DNA from: an uncultured Muribaculaceae bacterium
Lineage (GTDB): Bacteria; Bacteroidota; Bacteroidia; Bacteroidales; Muribaculaceae
DNA length: 41,900 nt
Assembly (NCBI GenBank): GCA_910586475.1
Contig: CAJUHM010000010.1
Coordinates: forward strand, 1 to 41,900
Direction: 5' to 3'
Below are positions 1 to 9,282 of the stretch, in pieces. A program made the translations under genes and the position numbers. The notes under the pieces are model-generated. The model saw only the letters and a program-made list of their open reading frames with translations, ran no database searches and was not told the DNA's origin. Within the stretch, counting starts at the first letter, position 1, and each line of letters begins with the position of its first letter.

Positions 1-52
1 CTCCTACGTCAGTTTAGCAAACTGGTGGTTTCAGCCACTCACCCACCTCTCC
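1..52 (-). tRNA. tRNA-Ser (anticodon GCU), 3' part cut off by window edge
   Basis: Read on the minus strand, the first 52 nt form the 5' half of a class II tRNA: acceptor strand GGAGAGG from position 52 inward, a D-arm (GGTGAGTGGCTGAAACC type), and an anticodon stem-loop CAGTT-TGCTAAA-CTG with GCT at the anticodon position, which reads the serine codons AGC/AGU. The sequence ends in the variable arm, so the T-arm and 3' end lie outside the window. A Bacteroidetes-type promoter stands about 50 bp upstream. Confidence 0.9.
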
Positions 53-98
53 GTGGTCTATCTTTTTTGCTGGCGCTGTTGTTTCGCGTTTGCAAGTG

Positions 99-130
99 CA
101 AAGTTAAGTATAAGTTTTGAATCTTACAAA
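99..130 (-). promoter_or_regulatory. Promoter of tRNA-Ser
   Basis: On the minus strand there is TTTG at 130-127, a 20-nt spacer and TAACTTTG at 106-99. This matches the Bacteroidetes sigma-factor consensus (-33 TTTG, -7 TAnnTTTG). The expected start of transcription, roughly 7 nt downstream, lies about 40 nt before the tRNA 5' end. Confidence 0.75.
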
Positions 131-204
131 TATCGAATCATATTTTTTTTGATTTTTTTCGGGGCAAAGATTGCCGGCGCATAGGGTGATTTGCTATTGC
201 GATG

Positions 205-235
205 TTTGGCGGGTTGGATTTTTGGAGTAACTTTG
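205..235 (+). promoter_or_regulatory. Promoter of the P-type ATPase gene
   Basis: TTTG at 205-208, a 19-nt spacer and TAACTTTG at 228-235 match the Bacteroidetes -33/-7 consensus. Transcription would start near 242 and leave an untranslated leader of about 85 nt before the ATG at 327. Confidence 0.75.
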
Positions 236-326
236 CATTTCGATAAACAATAGAGATTCCACGGGTGTTTTTCCGCATATCTCGCTCACCACTCGGCCTA
301 AGAGGTTGTTTTAAAAACAAAAGTTA

Positions 327-3044
327 ATGAATCCCGATAATTCAAGTTTTCCGTCCGCACAGCCCAATGCTGATCAGCAAAAAACAGAGTTTCTGAACCT
401 TGTCGATCCTTCGTGCGGGCTCAGCGACAGCAACGTCGAACAGAGCCGCAGCCGATGGGGCGACAACGTGCTTTCCGAGCCTGAACGCGAACCGTTGTGG
501 CGTCAGTTCATTGATAAATTCCGCGATCCGCTGATCATCATTCTTCTGTTTGCGGGCGCTCTTTCAATCGGCATTTCCTGCTATGAATACTGGTATCTTG
601 GTGCTGAAGGGGATGTCTTTTTCGAACCAGTCGGCATCTTTATGGCGATTCTGCTTGCTACCGGACTGGCATTCTATTTCGAGCTGAAAGCCGGCAAAGA
701 GTTTGAGCTCCTTAATAAAGTCAATGACGAGGAACCAGTCGAGACGATCCGCAACGGAGGAGTGCGGCAGGTTGCCAAGTCGGAGATCGTCGTCGGCGAT
801 ATTGTCCGCCTTAATACCGGACAGGAAGTTCCTGCCGACGGACGGCTGATCGAGTCGGTTTCCCTGACTGTCGACGAGTCTACGCTGACGGGCGAGCCGC
901 TCGCTTCGAAAAGCGCCCGCGAGGAGGATGCCGATCCTCACGCCACCTTCCCGACCAGCGCCGTCATGCGCGGCTCAAAGATCATGGAGGGACACGGGGT
1001 GATGATTGTCGAGGCTGTGGGCGACGCGACAGAAGACGGAAAAGTGTTCCGTGCCTCACAGATCGATGACAGTGTGAAGACTCCGCTCCGCGAGCAGCTC
1101 GACCGTCTGGGCAAGCTGATCGCCTACGCGAGCTATGTCATCGGTGCGCTTATCATTGTCGGACGCACAATAATCTATCTGACATCTGTCGACTTCGAAT
1201 GGATCGGATTTGTCGACTATATGCTCAAGACTGTCATGATTGCCGTGACGCTGGTTGTTGTGGCTGTTCCGGAAGGCCTCCCGATGGCGGTCACTCTGAG
1301 TCTTGCCTATTCAATGAGACGCATGCTCAAGACTAACAATCTTGTAAGAAAGCTCCACGCATGCGAGACGATGGGCGCTGCCACTGTCATCTGCACTGAC
1401 AAGACGGGCACTCTGACACAAAACTGCATGCAGGTGGGCCACACGGATTTCTTCGGCAATCCTTCGGAGGAAATCATCGAAGCCGCGATTGCCGTCAATT
1501 CGACTGCCGAGCTCGACCTGTCGGGTGAGAAACCGAAAGTAATCGGCAATCCGACCGAGGGCGCCTTGCTGCTGTGGCTTCGCGAGCGTGGTGTGGACTA
1601 CAGCCGTATCCGCAAATCATTCACGACTCTGGCCGAGATCCCATTCTCGACAGAGAGAAAATATATGGCCACGGCCGTCAGAGGTTCGGACGGGAATAGC
1701 TTCCTGTTCGTCAAAGGTGCTCCGGAAATCATAATGTCGATGACGGAAAAATGGCCCGACGGGGTCAGCCGCCAGGACGTCGACGCGCTGCTTCTCGGCT
1801 ATCAGGAACAGGCAATGCGCACCCTCGGGTTCGCCTACCGCACACTGTCGGCCGGGGAGACCCCTGATCCGGAAAACCCCGATCTGTCGGGCCTCACATT
1901 CATGGGAATCACAGCGATTTCCGATCCGGTCAGAGAGGATGTTCCGGAGGCAGTCAGCGAGGTTATGGATGCCGGAATAAAGCTCAAGATAGTGACCGGC
2001 GACACTCCGGCCACCGCACGCGAGATCGGACGCCGCATCGGGCTATGGCACGATGGGGCCGACAACGAAATGTCGATCACGACGGGGCCTGAGTTTGAAG
2101 CGATGAGCGATGAGGAGATCAGCAACCGCCTCGATGAGATCAAGATCATTGCCCGTGCGCGCCCGATGGACAAGAAGCGGCTTGTCGAACTTCTGCAGAA
2201 GAAGGGAGAGGTTGTGGCCGTGACAGGCGACGGAACCAACGACGCTCCAGCCTTGAAAGCGGCCCATGTCGGTCTGTCGATGGGCGACGGGACAGCCGTG
2301 GCCAAGGAGGCGTCGGACATCACGATCATCGACAACTCGTTTGCCTCGATCGTGCGCGCCGTCATGTGGGGACGTTCGCTCTACCGCAATATCCAGCGGT
2401 TCATCATGTTCCAGCTGACGGTCAATGTCGCGGCATGTCTCATTGTCCTTGTCGGCTCATTCATGGGTCTGCAGTCGCCCCTGACCGTGACCCAGATGCT
2501 GTGGGTCAACCTCATCATGGACTCGTTTGCAGCCGTTGCGCTGGCATCGCTTCCGCCGTCGGAAGAGGTGATGAGAGACAGACCGCGCGACCGTCGCAAC
2601 TCAATCATAACCCACGGAATGAAACGATTCATCATCGGCGGCGGCTCGGCGTTTTTCCTCATCATGTTCGGAATGCTGCTCTGTTTCGACCACAGTGACA
2701 TCTCAACGATCACCGAGATCTTCAGCCAGCCGTGGCTTCCGTACACAACGATGAATCCGACCGAAGTCTCGCTCTTCTTCTCAACGTTTGTGTTCCTTCA
2801 GCTCTGGAACATGTTCAATGCGCGTGTGGCCGGTTCGTCACACAATCTTTTCACTTCTACCTACGGAAAAGGATTCTGGCTGATCATGGTCATGATCTTT
2901 GCCGGACAGATTCTCATTGTCGAAATCGGAGGACAATTCTTCAATGTCGTTCCGCTATCGCTCACCGACTGGCTCATCATAATCGCCGGCACAGCTCCGG
3001 TCGCACTGGCGGGAGTGCCACGCCGCATCAGATGCAGACGCTAA
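327..3044 (+). CDS. Calcium-type P-type ATPase (PMCA/SERCA-like, P2B)
   Basis: A 905-residue inner-membrane cation pump, full length for the family. An N-terminal cation-ATPase domain precedes the first helix pair (about residues 70-115). The actuator domain carries TGEP at 188-191, where most relatives have TGES. Helix M4 contains the ion-binding PEGLP motif at 315-319, typical of Ca2+ pumps. The phosphorylated aspartate is D358 in DKTGTLT. The nucleotide-binding KGAPE, the TGD motif and the hinge GDGTNDAPAL follow, then four to six C-terminal helices. It most likely expels Ca2+ using ATP. It has its own promoter at 205-235, and the GH5 gene follows after 21 bp, so the two may share a transcript. 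The ion is inferred from the motif set; Mn2+ is possible. Confidence 0.93.
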   Translation: MNPDNSSFPSAQPNADQQKTEFLNLVDPSCGLSDSNVEQSRSRWGDNVLSEPEREPLWRQFIDKFRDPLIIILLFAGALSIGISCYEYWYLGAEGDVFFEPVGIFMAILLATGLAFYFELKAGKEFELLNKVNDEEPVETIRNGGVRQVAKSEIVVGDIVRLNTGQEVPADGRLIESVSLTVDESTLTGEPLASKSAREEDADPHATFPTSAVMRGSKIMEGHGVMIVEAVGDATEDGKVFRASQIDDSVKTPLREQLDRLGKLIAYASYVIGALIIVGRTIIYLTSVDFEWIGFVDYMLKTVMIAVTLVVVAVPEGLPMAVTLSLAYSMRRMLKTNNLVRKLHACETMGAATVICTDKTGTLTQNCMQVGHTDFFGNPSEEIIEAAIAVNSTAELDLSGEKPKVIGNPTEGALLLWLRERGVDYSRIRKSFTTLAEIPFSTERKYMATAVRGSDGNSFLFVKGAPEIIMSMTEKWPDGVSRQDVDALLLGYQEQAMRTLGFAYRTLSAGETPDPENPDLSGLTFMGITAISDPVREDVPEAVSEVMDAGIKLKIVTGDTPATAREIGRRIGLWHDGADNEMSITTGPEFEAMSDEEISNRLDEIKIIARARPMDKKRLVELLQKKGEVVAVTGDGTNDAPALKAAHVGLSMGDGTAVAKEASDITIIDNSFASIVRAVMWGRSLYRNIQRFIMFQLTVNVAACLIVLVGSFMGLQSPLTVTQMLWVNLIMDSFAAVALASLPPSEEVMRDRPRDRRNSIITHGMKRFIIGGGSAFFLIMFGMLLCFDHSDISTITEIFSQPWLPYTTMNPTEVSLFFSTFVFLQLWNMFNARVAGSSHNLFTSTYGKGFWLIMVMIFAGQILIVEIGGQFFNVVPLSLTDWLIIIAGTAPVALAGVPRRIRCRR

Positions 3045-3065
3045 CCCACTACCATACGAAACACA

Positions 3066-4325
3066 ATGCTCAGACCGATTTTCCACCTAATCACAATCCT
3101 GTTACTCTCTATGACAGCAACAAGCCACGCTTCAGACTTTGTCACCGTCAGCAACGGCGAATTCATGCTTGACGGCCAACCCTACCGTTATGCCGGCACG
3201 AATTTCTGGTATGGACCGATTCTCGGGTCGACCGGCAAGGGTAGCAACCGTCAACGTCTCAAAACAGAGCTCGATTCGCTCAAAGCTCTCGGGATCGACA
3301 ACCTGCGCATTCTTGCAGGCGGCGAAGGCGGATACAGCAGGCCGTGTCAGATCGAGCCTTCCCTGCAGAGATCGCCCGGAGTCTATGATCCCGAGCTCCT
3401 CGAAGGGCTCGACTATCTTCTTGCCGAACTCGAACGTCGCTCGATGCGTGCAGTCATCTACCTGACCAACTCATGGGAATGGAGCGGCGGATTCAGCACC
3501 TACCTCGAATGGGCCGGCCACGGTAAGGCTCCCCTCCCCTCGATCGACGGCTATAAGACCTACGTCGGATATGTCAGTGAGTTCATGCGCGACGAGAAAG
3601 CCAAGCAGATGTTTGCCGATCATGTACGGTTCATTGTCGGGCGAATCAATTCACTCACCGGCAGACCTTACAGCGAGTCACGGGCAATAATGTCGTGGCA
3701 GATCTGCAACGAACCGCGCTGTTTCGACAAAGACAACAAGGAACTGTTTTTCGAATGGCTCACCTCGACGGGCCGACTGATCAAGTCGATCGACCCGAAC
3801 CATCTTGTCTCGACAGGCAGCGAGGGGATGTTCGGCTGTGAGGTGGATATTGATCTATGGGCACGAATCCATAACGATGACGCTATCGACTATGCCAACA
3901 TCCACATATGGCCATATAACTGGCAATGGGTCAACGCAGATAATCTCACGGACGGTCTCGGAAATGCCTTTGAACAGACGGCCGAATATGTCGCGGCTCA
4001 CAGAAAGCTTACGGACAAGCCCCTTGTGCTGGAGGAATTCGGCTATCCGCGCGATTTCATGGCTCTGGCTCCGGGTTCGCCGGTCACAGCCCGCGACGCC
4101 TACTATAGCTTCGTGGCCTCGTTGCTGACGGAAGGGAAAGATCTCAACGGGATCAACTTCTGGGCATGGGGAGGCTATGTGAATCCAAAGAATGACACAT
4201 GGCAGGCTGGCGACGAATTCACCGGAGATCCGGCACAGGAACCACAGGGACTCTATTCGGTTTTCACTGCCGACTCAACAACTGTCGAGATCATCCGCAA
4301 AACGACGGCCGCTCTGAGAAAATAA
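3066..4325 (+). CDS. Secreted GH5 family glycosidase, probable endo-1,4-beta-mannosidase
   Basis: A 419-residue protein with a Sec signal peptide (about residues 1-22, ending SHAS). The rest is a single TIM-barrel glycoside hydrolase of the GH5_7 mannanase type. Motifs seen are NFWYG near the N-terminus, WQICNEPRC with the probable acid/base E216, and LVLEEFG with the probable nucleophile E324. Retaining GH5 mannanases cut internal beta-1,4 bonds in mannan or glucomannan, and the signal peptide places this one in the periplasm or on the surface. No SusC/SusD pair, second glycosidase or sensor lies beside it, so it is not in an obvious polysaccharide-utilisation locus. It follows the Ca2+ ATPase by 21 bp and converges with the acyl-CoA synthetase-like gene (23 bp between stops, no clear terminator). 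Substrate is inferred from family resemblance. Confidence 0.88.
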   Translation: MLRPIFHLITILLLSMTATSHASDFVTVSNGEFMLDGQPYRYAGTNFWYGPILGSTGKGSNRQRLKTELDSLKALGIDNLRILAGGEGGYSRPCQIEPSLQRSPGVYDPELLEGLDYLLAELERRSMRAVIYLTNSWEWSGGFSTYLEWAGHGKAPLPSIDGYKTYVGYVSEFMRDEKAKQMFADHVRFIVGRINSLTGRPYSESRAIMSWQICNEPRCFDKDNKELFFEWLTSTGRLIKSIDPNHLVSTGSEGMFGCEVDIDLWARIHNDDAIDYANIHIWPYNWQWVNADNLTDGLGNAFEQTAEYVAAHRKLTDKPLVLEEFGYPRDFMALAPGSPVTARDAYYSFVASLLTEGKDLNGINFWAWGGYVNPKNDTWQAGDEFTGDPAQEPQGLYSVFTADSTTVEIIRKTTAALRK

Positions 4326-4348
4326 AGTTGACCGACAGACGACGGTTG

Positions 4349-6013
4349 TCACTGATAGAGATAGCGTTTGATCGAACGTTTGGGCGTCTTTTCAAACTCG
4401 CTTGCGCGAAGCTGGATCTCATCGACGCGTTCATAGGGAGCGGTCAGTCTGTTTAGCTGCTGGCGGACCTTTTCCATGACCTGAGGCATCATTTCGGCTG
4501 TAAGACGCGACTGGTCCATTGCCTCGAAATCGGGATAGACCAAAGCCACGAGTTTATTTCCACGCTGAACGACGAGGCTCTCTGATACATAGGGGAGATT
4601 ATTGAGTTTGGCTTCGATCTCTTCAGGATAGATGTTCTGTCCGCTTGCGGACAGAAGCATAGTCTTATAGCGACCCTTGATAAAGATTGTTCCGGCATGT
4701 GATATAGTCCCCATGTCGCCTGTGTGAAGCCAGCCGTCCTTGTCGATGACGTCGGCGGTCGCCTGCGGATTCTTGTAGTAACCCTTCATGACGTTCTCTC
4801 CCTTGACGCAGATCTCACCGGGGATGTAGGCTTCGTTGTCGGAGTTGACTTTCGAATACATCATTCCTGTCAGAGTACGTCCGGATGAACCGGGAATAAA
4901 ATCGCGCCAGGGGGTGAAACTGATGAGAGGACCACACTCGGTCATTCCGTAGCCGACCGAGATCGGAAACTTTATTCTGACGAGGAAATCCTCGACTTCC
5001 TTGTTGAGAGCCGCGCCGCCGACAATGATCTGCTCGAATTCACCTCCGAAGGCCTCGCTGAGTTTCTTGCGAATCTTCGAGTAGATGATGTTACGCAGTC
5101 CGGGGACAGCCATCATGCGCTTCACCGACGGTTTGGATATGATCGGAAGGAGCTGTTTCTTATAGATCTTCTCAAGGACAAGCGGGACGGACAGGATCAA
5201 AGTCGGGCGCACTTCCTGCATCGCCTTTATGAGGAGCTTCGGAGTCGGCATTTTGCCGAAGACGGTCACATGAGATCCGGCGGCCAATGGCGCAAGCATG
5301 TCGAAGGCGCATCCGTAGGCGTGGGCCAGAGGCAGGAATCCAAGCGATCTGGATCCGGGGTAATGGAGTTTGGAGCGAAGACCGTAGACGACGTTTCCAC
5401 ACAGATTATTGTAGGTCAGCATCACTCCTTTGGAGAATCCGGTCGTTCCGGAAGTGTAGTTGATCTCGGCCACTGCATCCTTGGGGAAGTGGCCGTAGAC
5501 AACATCTTCTTTCGAGAAACCGTGAGGATAGCGTCGGTTGAAAGCCTTGTGCAGGCCGGCCATGATTTTTTCGGGTTTGTCTTTTCCGGTCATGTGGTTG
5601 CCGAGCAGCTGCTGGTTTTCGAGCGACATGGCAACGCGTATGGCCGGAAGCCGGTCGAAATCGAGATGCTCCCACTGGCTGTCGCCGACATAGAGCAAAA
5701 CGGAATCACTATGGTTAATGATGTGTTGTGCATCGGTCGGGTTAAACTCAGGCAGAATCGGAACAATTACAGCCCCATATGTTATTACCGACATGAAACT
5801 GACCACCCACGACGCAGAGTTTTTCCCGAGCAGAGCAACCTTGTCGCCGGGTTTGACACCACACATTTCGAAGAAAATGTGGGTTCTGGCGATTCTCCTT
5901 GCCAGATCGGCATAGGTCAGATTCTCACCAGTCACGTAGTCTGTCAGCGCGGGTCTGTCCCAGTTCTCGCGGAAGCAGCCTGCAAATATTTGAATAAGGT
6001 CTTCAGTCAGCAT
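4349..6013 (-). CDS. AMP-binding enzyme, long-chain acyl-CoA synthetase-like
   Basis: A 554-residue member of the adenylate-forming (ANL) superfamily. It has the P-loop-like YTSGTTGFSKG at 186-196, the A5 motif GYGMTE at 354-359, TGD at 431-433, the hinge GRYKTMLL from 447, and the C-terminal catalytic-lysine region KTPKRSIKRYLY. Such enzymes activate a carboxylate with ATP and usually transfer it to CoA. The layout (short N-terminal domain, A8 hinge of the GRYKT type, SASGQNIYPEEIE) resembles Bacteroidetes long-chain fatty acid-CoA ligases. It is transcribed divergently from mtaB, with a TATATTTG -7 box at 6096-6103. The exact fatty acid cannot be read from the sequence. An acyl-ACP synthetase role is an alternative. 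Confidence 0.88.
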   Translation of the reverse strand: MLTEDLIQIFAGCFRENWDRPALTDYVTGENLTYADLARRIARTHIFFEMCGVKPGDKVALLGKNSASWVVSFMSVITYGAVIVPILPEFNPTDAQHIINHSDSVLLYVGDSQWEHLDFDRLPAIRVAMSLENQQLLGNHMTGKDKPEKIMAGLHKAFNRRYPHGFSKEDVVYGHFPKDAVAEINYTSGTTGFSKGVMLTYNNLCGNVVYGLRSKLHYPGSRSLGFLPLAHAYGCAFDMLAPLAAGSHVTVFGKMPTPKLLIKAMQEVRPTLILSVPLVLEKIYKKQLLPIISKPSVKRMMAVPGLRNIIYSKIRKKLSEAFGGEFEQIIVGGAALNKEVEDFLVRIKFPISVGYGMTECGPLISFTPWRDFIPGSSGRTLTGMMYSKVNSDNEAYIPGEICVKGENVMKGYYKNPQATADVIDKDGWLHTGDMGTISHAGTIFIKGRYKTMLLSASGQNIYPEEIEAKLNNLPYVSESLVVQRGNKLVALVYPDFEAMDQSRLTAEMMPQVMEKVRQQLNRLTAPYERVDEIQLRASEFEKTPKRSIKRYLYQ

Positions 6014-6095
6014 AAATCAATTCTAAGAGAATATCAATAGAACACACATGTCCGAAAGTTGGTTCGGAGGGTGAGCGACGGGTTTATAGATCGCA

Positions 6096-6103
6096 AATAT
6101 AGT
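6096..6103 (-). promoter_or_regulatory. -7 box of the acyl-CoA synthetase-like gene
   Basis: TATATTTG on the minus strand matches TAnnTTTG and lies about 83 bp before the start codon at 6013. I see no good -33 TTTG at the expected distance. Confidence 0.5.
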
Positions 6104-6124
6104 GATTATTTTAGGAACATTCCT

Positions 6125-6132
6125 TAACTTTG
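6125..6132 (+). promoter_or_regulatory. -7 box of the mtaB operon
   Basis: TAACTTTG followed by CA stands 24 bp before the mtaB ATG and gives a very short leader. The -33 element is not recognisable at 19-21 nt upstream. It is arranged back to back with the minus-strand box at 6096-6103. Confidence 0.6.
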
Positions 6133-6155
6133 CATAACTTTTCAGAGAACAGTTC

Positions 6156-7523
6156 ATGACAGATCCACAGATATTCCAAAGCTATAAAGCCTTATACCAC
6201 ACATTCGGGTGTAAGCTGAACTTCGCAGAGACGGCCACTCTTGCCAGCCGTCTGGCCGAATGCGGCATCGAGCGGGCAAAACCGGGAGAGGAACCGGACA
6301 TTATCGTCATCAACTCCTGTTCGGTCACGGAGCTTGCCGACAAGAAGTGCCGTCAGACGATCCGATCGCTTGCGCGCCGCCATCCGAAGGCCGGGATTGC
6401 CGTGACGGGCTGCTACGCTCAACTCAAACCGCAGGAGGTCAAAGAGCTTCCGGGTGTCGTTGTCGTTGCGGGTGCAGACCAGAAAGACCGGGTTCCGCAG
6501 CTTATCACGCAATGGCTCGAGCGTGGCGAGGAAAAGACCGAAGTCACAGCGATGAAAGACATCAGCCGGTTCATTCCTTCTTGCTCGCGAGGCGACCGCA
6601 CGAGATATTTCCTGAAGGTTCAGGACGGATGCAACTATTTCTGCTCCTACTGCACGATCCCGATGGCCCGCGGACGCAGCCGCAGCGGCGAGATCGGCGA
6701 AATCGTCGAACAGGCCCGTCAAGTTGCCGCCGCCGGCGGGAAAGAGATTGTCATCACGGGAGTGAACACCGGAGATTTCGGATATGGCCGCAAGGACACA
6801 TTTTTCGATCTTATCCGGCATCTTGACGAGGTCGAGGGGATCGAACGCTACAGGATCTCTTCGATCGAGCCGAATCTGCTGACTGACGAGATGATCCACT
6901 GGGTTGCCGGAAGCCGCGCGTTTATGCCTCACTTCCACATTCCCCTCCAGTCGGGCAACGATGAGGTGCTGAAGCTTATGCGCCGCCGATATGACACCGC
7001 GCTGTTCCGCCACCGCATAGAGACGATCCGCACTGAGATTCCGGACGCATTCATCGGCGTCGACCTTATTGTCGGGGCGCGCGGGGAAACGGAGGAGCGT
7101 TTTGAATCGTCGCGCTCATTTGTCGAGTCGCTCGCGATCTCGCGTCTACATGTGTTTCCCTATTCGGAGCGTCCCGGAACGAGGGCTATCGAAGATATCG
7201 AATATGTCGTCAGTCAGGAGGAGAAGCACCGGCGTTCAAGAACAATGATCGAGATCTCGGACCGTAAACTGATGGATTTCACAATGCGATTTGCGGAAAC
7301 AGTGCGTCCGGTTCTGGTCGAGCACACGACCCACAGCGACGGCACAATGGCGGGCTTCACCGACAACTACCTGAAGGTCCGGATCGACGCATCGCCGGAA
7401 CAGGCCAACACAGTCGTGGACGCGCGACTGAGTCCCGCGCCAAAGGATTCGGAATTCCCGGAAGAACTTATCGCCACCCAACTATCAAGACATCAAGACA
7501 ATCTGACATGCAGCCGAAAGTAG
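6156..7523 (+). CDS. mtaB: tRNA (t6A37) methylthiotransferase, MtaB-type radical SAM enzyme
   Basis: A 455-residue methylthiotransferase. The N-terminal UPF0004 domain binds an auxiliary [4Fe-4S] cluster through C19 (FGCK), C55 (NSCSVT) and C86 (TGCYAQ). The radical SAM cluster ligands are C159, C163 and C166 (CNYFCSYC). A C-terminal TRAM-like segment follows. The HTFGCKLN start and the VTELADKKCR stretch place it in the MtaB branch (converts t6A to ms2t6A at tRNA position 37) rather than MiaB or RimO. Its last 16 bp overlap the glycosyltransferase gene, and the third gene overlaps the second by 4 bp, so all three are probably translated from one transcript. Confidence 0.93.
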   Translation: MTDPQIFQSYKALYHTFGCKLNFAETATLASRLAECGIERAKPGEEPDIIVINSCSVTELADKKCRQTIRSLARRHPKAGIAVTGCYAQLKPQEVKELPGVVVVAGADQKDRVPQLITQWLERGEEKTEVTAMKDISRFIPSCSRGDRTRYFLKVQDGCNYFCSYCTIPMARGRSRSGEIGEIVEQARQVAAAGGKEIVITGVNTGDFGYGRKDTFFDLIRHLDEVEGIERYRISSIEPNLLTDEMIHWVAGSRAFMPHFHIPLQSGNDEVLKLMRRRYDTALFRHRIETIRTEIPDAFIGVDLIVGARGETEERFESSRSFVESLAISRLHVFPYSERPGTRAIEDIEYVVSQEEKHRRSRTMIEISDRKLMDFTMRFAETVRPVLVEHTTHSDGTMAGFTDNYLKVRIDASPEQANTVVDARLSPAPKDSEFPEELIATQLSRHQDNLTCSRK

Positions 7524-8524
7524 CCGTCATCATACTCAACTGGAACGGAGAGAAACTTCTGAAAGAGTTCCTGCCTCCGCTGATCGCCAACACGCCTTCT
7601 GAAATCGGAAAAATCATCGTTGCCGACAATGGGTCGACAGACTCTTCGCTCGATCTGCTGCGAAATGAATTCAAAGAGGTCGAGATCATGGCATTCGAGA
7701 AAAACTATGGTTTTGCCGAAGGATACAACCGGGCACTGCGTCTTTGTGCCGGCTATCCGTATGCAGTGCTGTTCAACAGCGACGCCACCGCCTTTTCACA
7801 GTGGCTCACACCACTTGTAGACTTCATGGAACAGCACCGCGACTATGCGGCATGCCAACCGAAAATCCGCTCCTACAGAGAGCCGGACCTGTTTGAATAT
7901 GCCGGAGGAGCCGGTGGCTTCATTGACCGCAACGGATTTCCTTACTGCCGCGGGCGCATATTCGGCCATGTGGAAAAAGACTACGGCCAGTATGACCGCG
8001 AGTCCGACATCTTCTGGGCCACAGGTGCCTGCCTGATGGTCAGAACGGAGATCTATAACCGATGCGGAGGGCTGGACAAGGAGTTTTTCGCCCATATGGA
8101 GGAGATCGATCTCTGCTGGAGAATGCAGCTCGAGGGCTACAGGATCGCAGCTGTTCCGAGGTCGACAATCTACCATCTCGGCGGAGGGAGTCTCGACGCG
8201 AAGAATCCGCGCAAGACCTATCTGAACTTCCGCAACAACCTTCTGATGCTCCACAAGAATCTGCCTGATTCAAGCCGGAGCGGAACACTGGTGCGCAGAC
8301 GCCTGCTCGACACAATAGCCTGGGCGAAGTTCATGGCTACGCTGGATTTTGCCAATGCAAACGCTATCGTGAAAGCTCACCGCGATTTCGCGCGCATGAG
8401 AAAGCAGTATGCCACTCACCCGGCCAAGGATCTTCTGCACACAAGTCCGAAGCGTCCGAACATTCTGACAGAATTTTTCCTTCACAGAAAAAAAACGTTC
8501 AACAAGATAAATACCAAAGCATGA
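7508..8524 (+). CDS. Family 2 glycosyltransferase (rhamnosyltransferase-like)
   Basis: A 338-residue cytoplasmic or membrane-associated GT-A fold enzyme. It begins with the nucleotide-sugar binding strand VAVIILNWNG, then IIVADNGSTD, the NYGFAEGYN stretch and the DXD-like NSDA. Later come WATGACLMVR and HMEEIDLCWR, typical of the WcaA/rhamnosyltransferase group of GT2. No polytopic membrane region is visible. The likely job is adding a sugar to an envelope polysaccharide, but donor and acceptor cannot be told from the sequence. The ATG lies inside the end of mtaB (16-bp overlap), and the stop overlaps the next ATG as ATGA. It is not surrounded by other glycan-assembly genes. Confidence 0.88.
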   Translation: MQPKVAVIILNWNGEKLLKEFLPPLIANTPSEIGKIIVADNGSTDSSLDLLRNEFKEVEIMAFEKNYGFAEGYNRALRLCAGYPYAVLFNSDATAFSQWLTPLVDFMEQHRDYAACQPKIRSYREPDLFEYAGGAGGFIDRNGFPYCRGRIFGHVEKDYGQYDRESDIFWATGACLMVRTEIYNRCGGLDKEFFAHMEEIDLCWRMQLEGYRIAAVPRSTIYHLGGGSLDAKNPRKTYLNFRNNLLMLHKNLPDSSRSGTLVRRRLLDTIAWAKFMATLDFANANAIVKAHRDFARMRKQYATHPAKDLLHTSPKRPNILTEFFLHRKKTFNKINTKA

Positions 8525-9282
8525 ACCGAAACACTCTCTTAGGCTTTGCCTTTCTACTGTCGGGACTGATGACAAATGTCTGTGCCGAGACCAACGGACT
8601 GAGAATCATGTCGTATAATATCCGAAACGGGATCGGAACAGACGAAACCGCCGACCTGCGGCGGACGGCCCGCGTCATTGACAGCGTCGGCGCAGACATA
8701 GTGGCTGTTCAGGAGGTTGACAGCGTCACGGGTCGAAGCCAAGGACGCTACATACTGAAGGAGCTGGGCGAAATGACCGGAATGAACCACCGTTTCGGCG
8801 CAGCCATAGAATATGACGGCGGAAAGTACGGAATCGGTATTCTTTTCAAGGAAGATCCGATCGGCTACTCGCAAATCGCTATGCCAGGCCGTGAGGAGTC
8901 GCGCACTATGCTGATCCTCGAATTCGCCGATTTTGTTTTTGCCTGCACTCACCTTTCGCTGACCGAAGAGGACCGCATGGCGTCGGTCGGGCTGATCAAA
9001 GAGGCAGCAGCAAGATATGAGAAGCCGTTTTTTATAGCCGGCGACATGAATTCACGCCCTGACGAGGCGTTTATCAAGACTCTCGGCAAAGAGTTCACGA
9101 TCCTCTCCCCTACAGAGGGTGCGACATATCCCGCAGACAAACCGACTGATCTGATCGACTATATCGCGATCAAGAATCAATTTGCGAAAAAGATCCGGAT
9201 TGAGGACCGAACGATCATTGACGAACCGGCGGCTTCGGACCACCGGCCGATCTGCGTTGATCTTACGATCGAAACTTTTTAA
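8521..9282 (+). CDS. Secreted endonuclease/exonuclease/phosphatase family protein
   Basis: A 253-residue protein with a signal peptide (about 1-22, ending NVCA). It carries the DNase I-like fold motifs: MSYNIRNG, the Mg2+-binding glutamate in VAVQEVD, AGDMNSRP and the C-terminal SDHRPICVDL. Members hydrolyse phosphodiester or phosphomonoester bonds in nucleic acids, phospholipids or inositol phosphates, and the exported Bacteroidetes members are mostly uncharacterised. All catalytic motifs look intact. It is coupled to the glycosyltransferase gene through a 4-bp ATGA overlap. No terminator follows directly, and a 328-bp intergenic stretch with two inverted repeats separates it from the convergent NlpC/P60 gene. 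Confidence 0.86.
   Translation: MNRNTLLGFAFLLSGLMTNVCAETNGLRIMSYNIRNGIGTDETADLRRTARVIDSVGADIVAVQEVDSVTGRSQGRYILKELGEMTGMNHRFGAAIEYDGGKYGIGILFKEDPIGYSQIAMPGREESRTMLILEFADFVFACTHLSLTEEDRMASVGLIKEAAARYEKPFFIAGDMNSRPDEAFIKTLGKEFTILSPTEGATYPADKPTDLIDYIAIKNQFAKKIRIEDRTIIDEPAASDHRPICVDLTIETF

Noticed and set aside
138..320. 60-codon minus-strand frame between tRNA-Ser and the ATPase gene
   Set aside because: It lies over the ATPase promoter, has no known family, and its composition is typical of non-coding DNA.
6192..7013. 273-codon minus-strand frame inside mtaB
   Set aside because: mtaB carries all its cluster motifs on the plus strand; the antisense product has no recognisable features.
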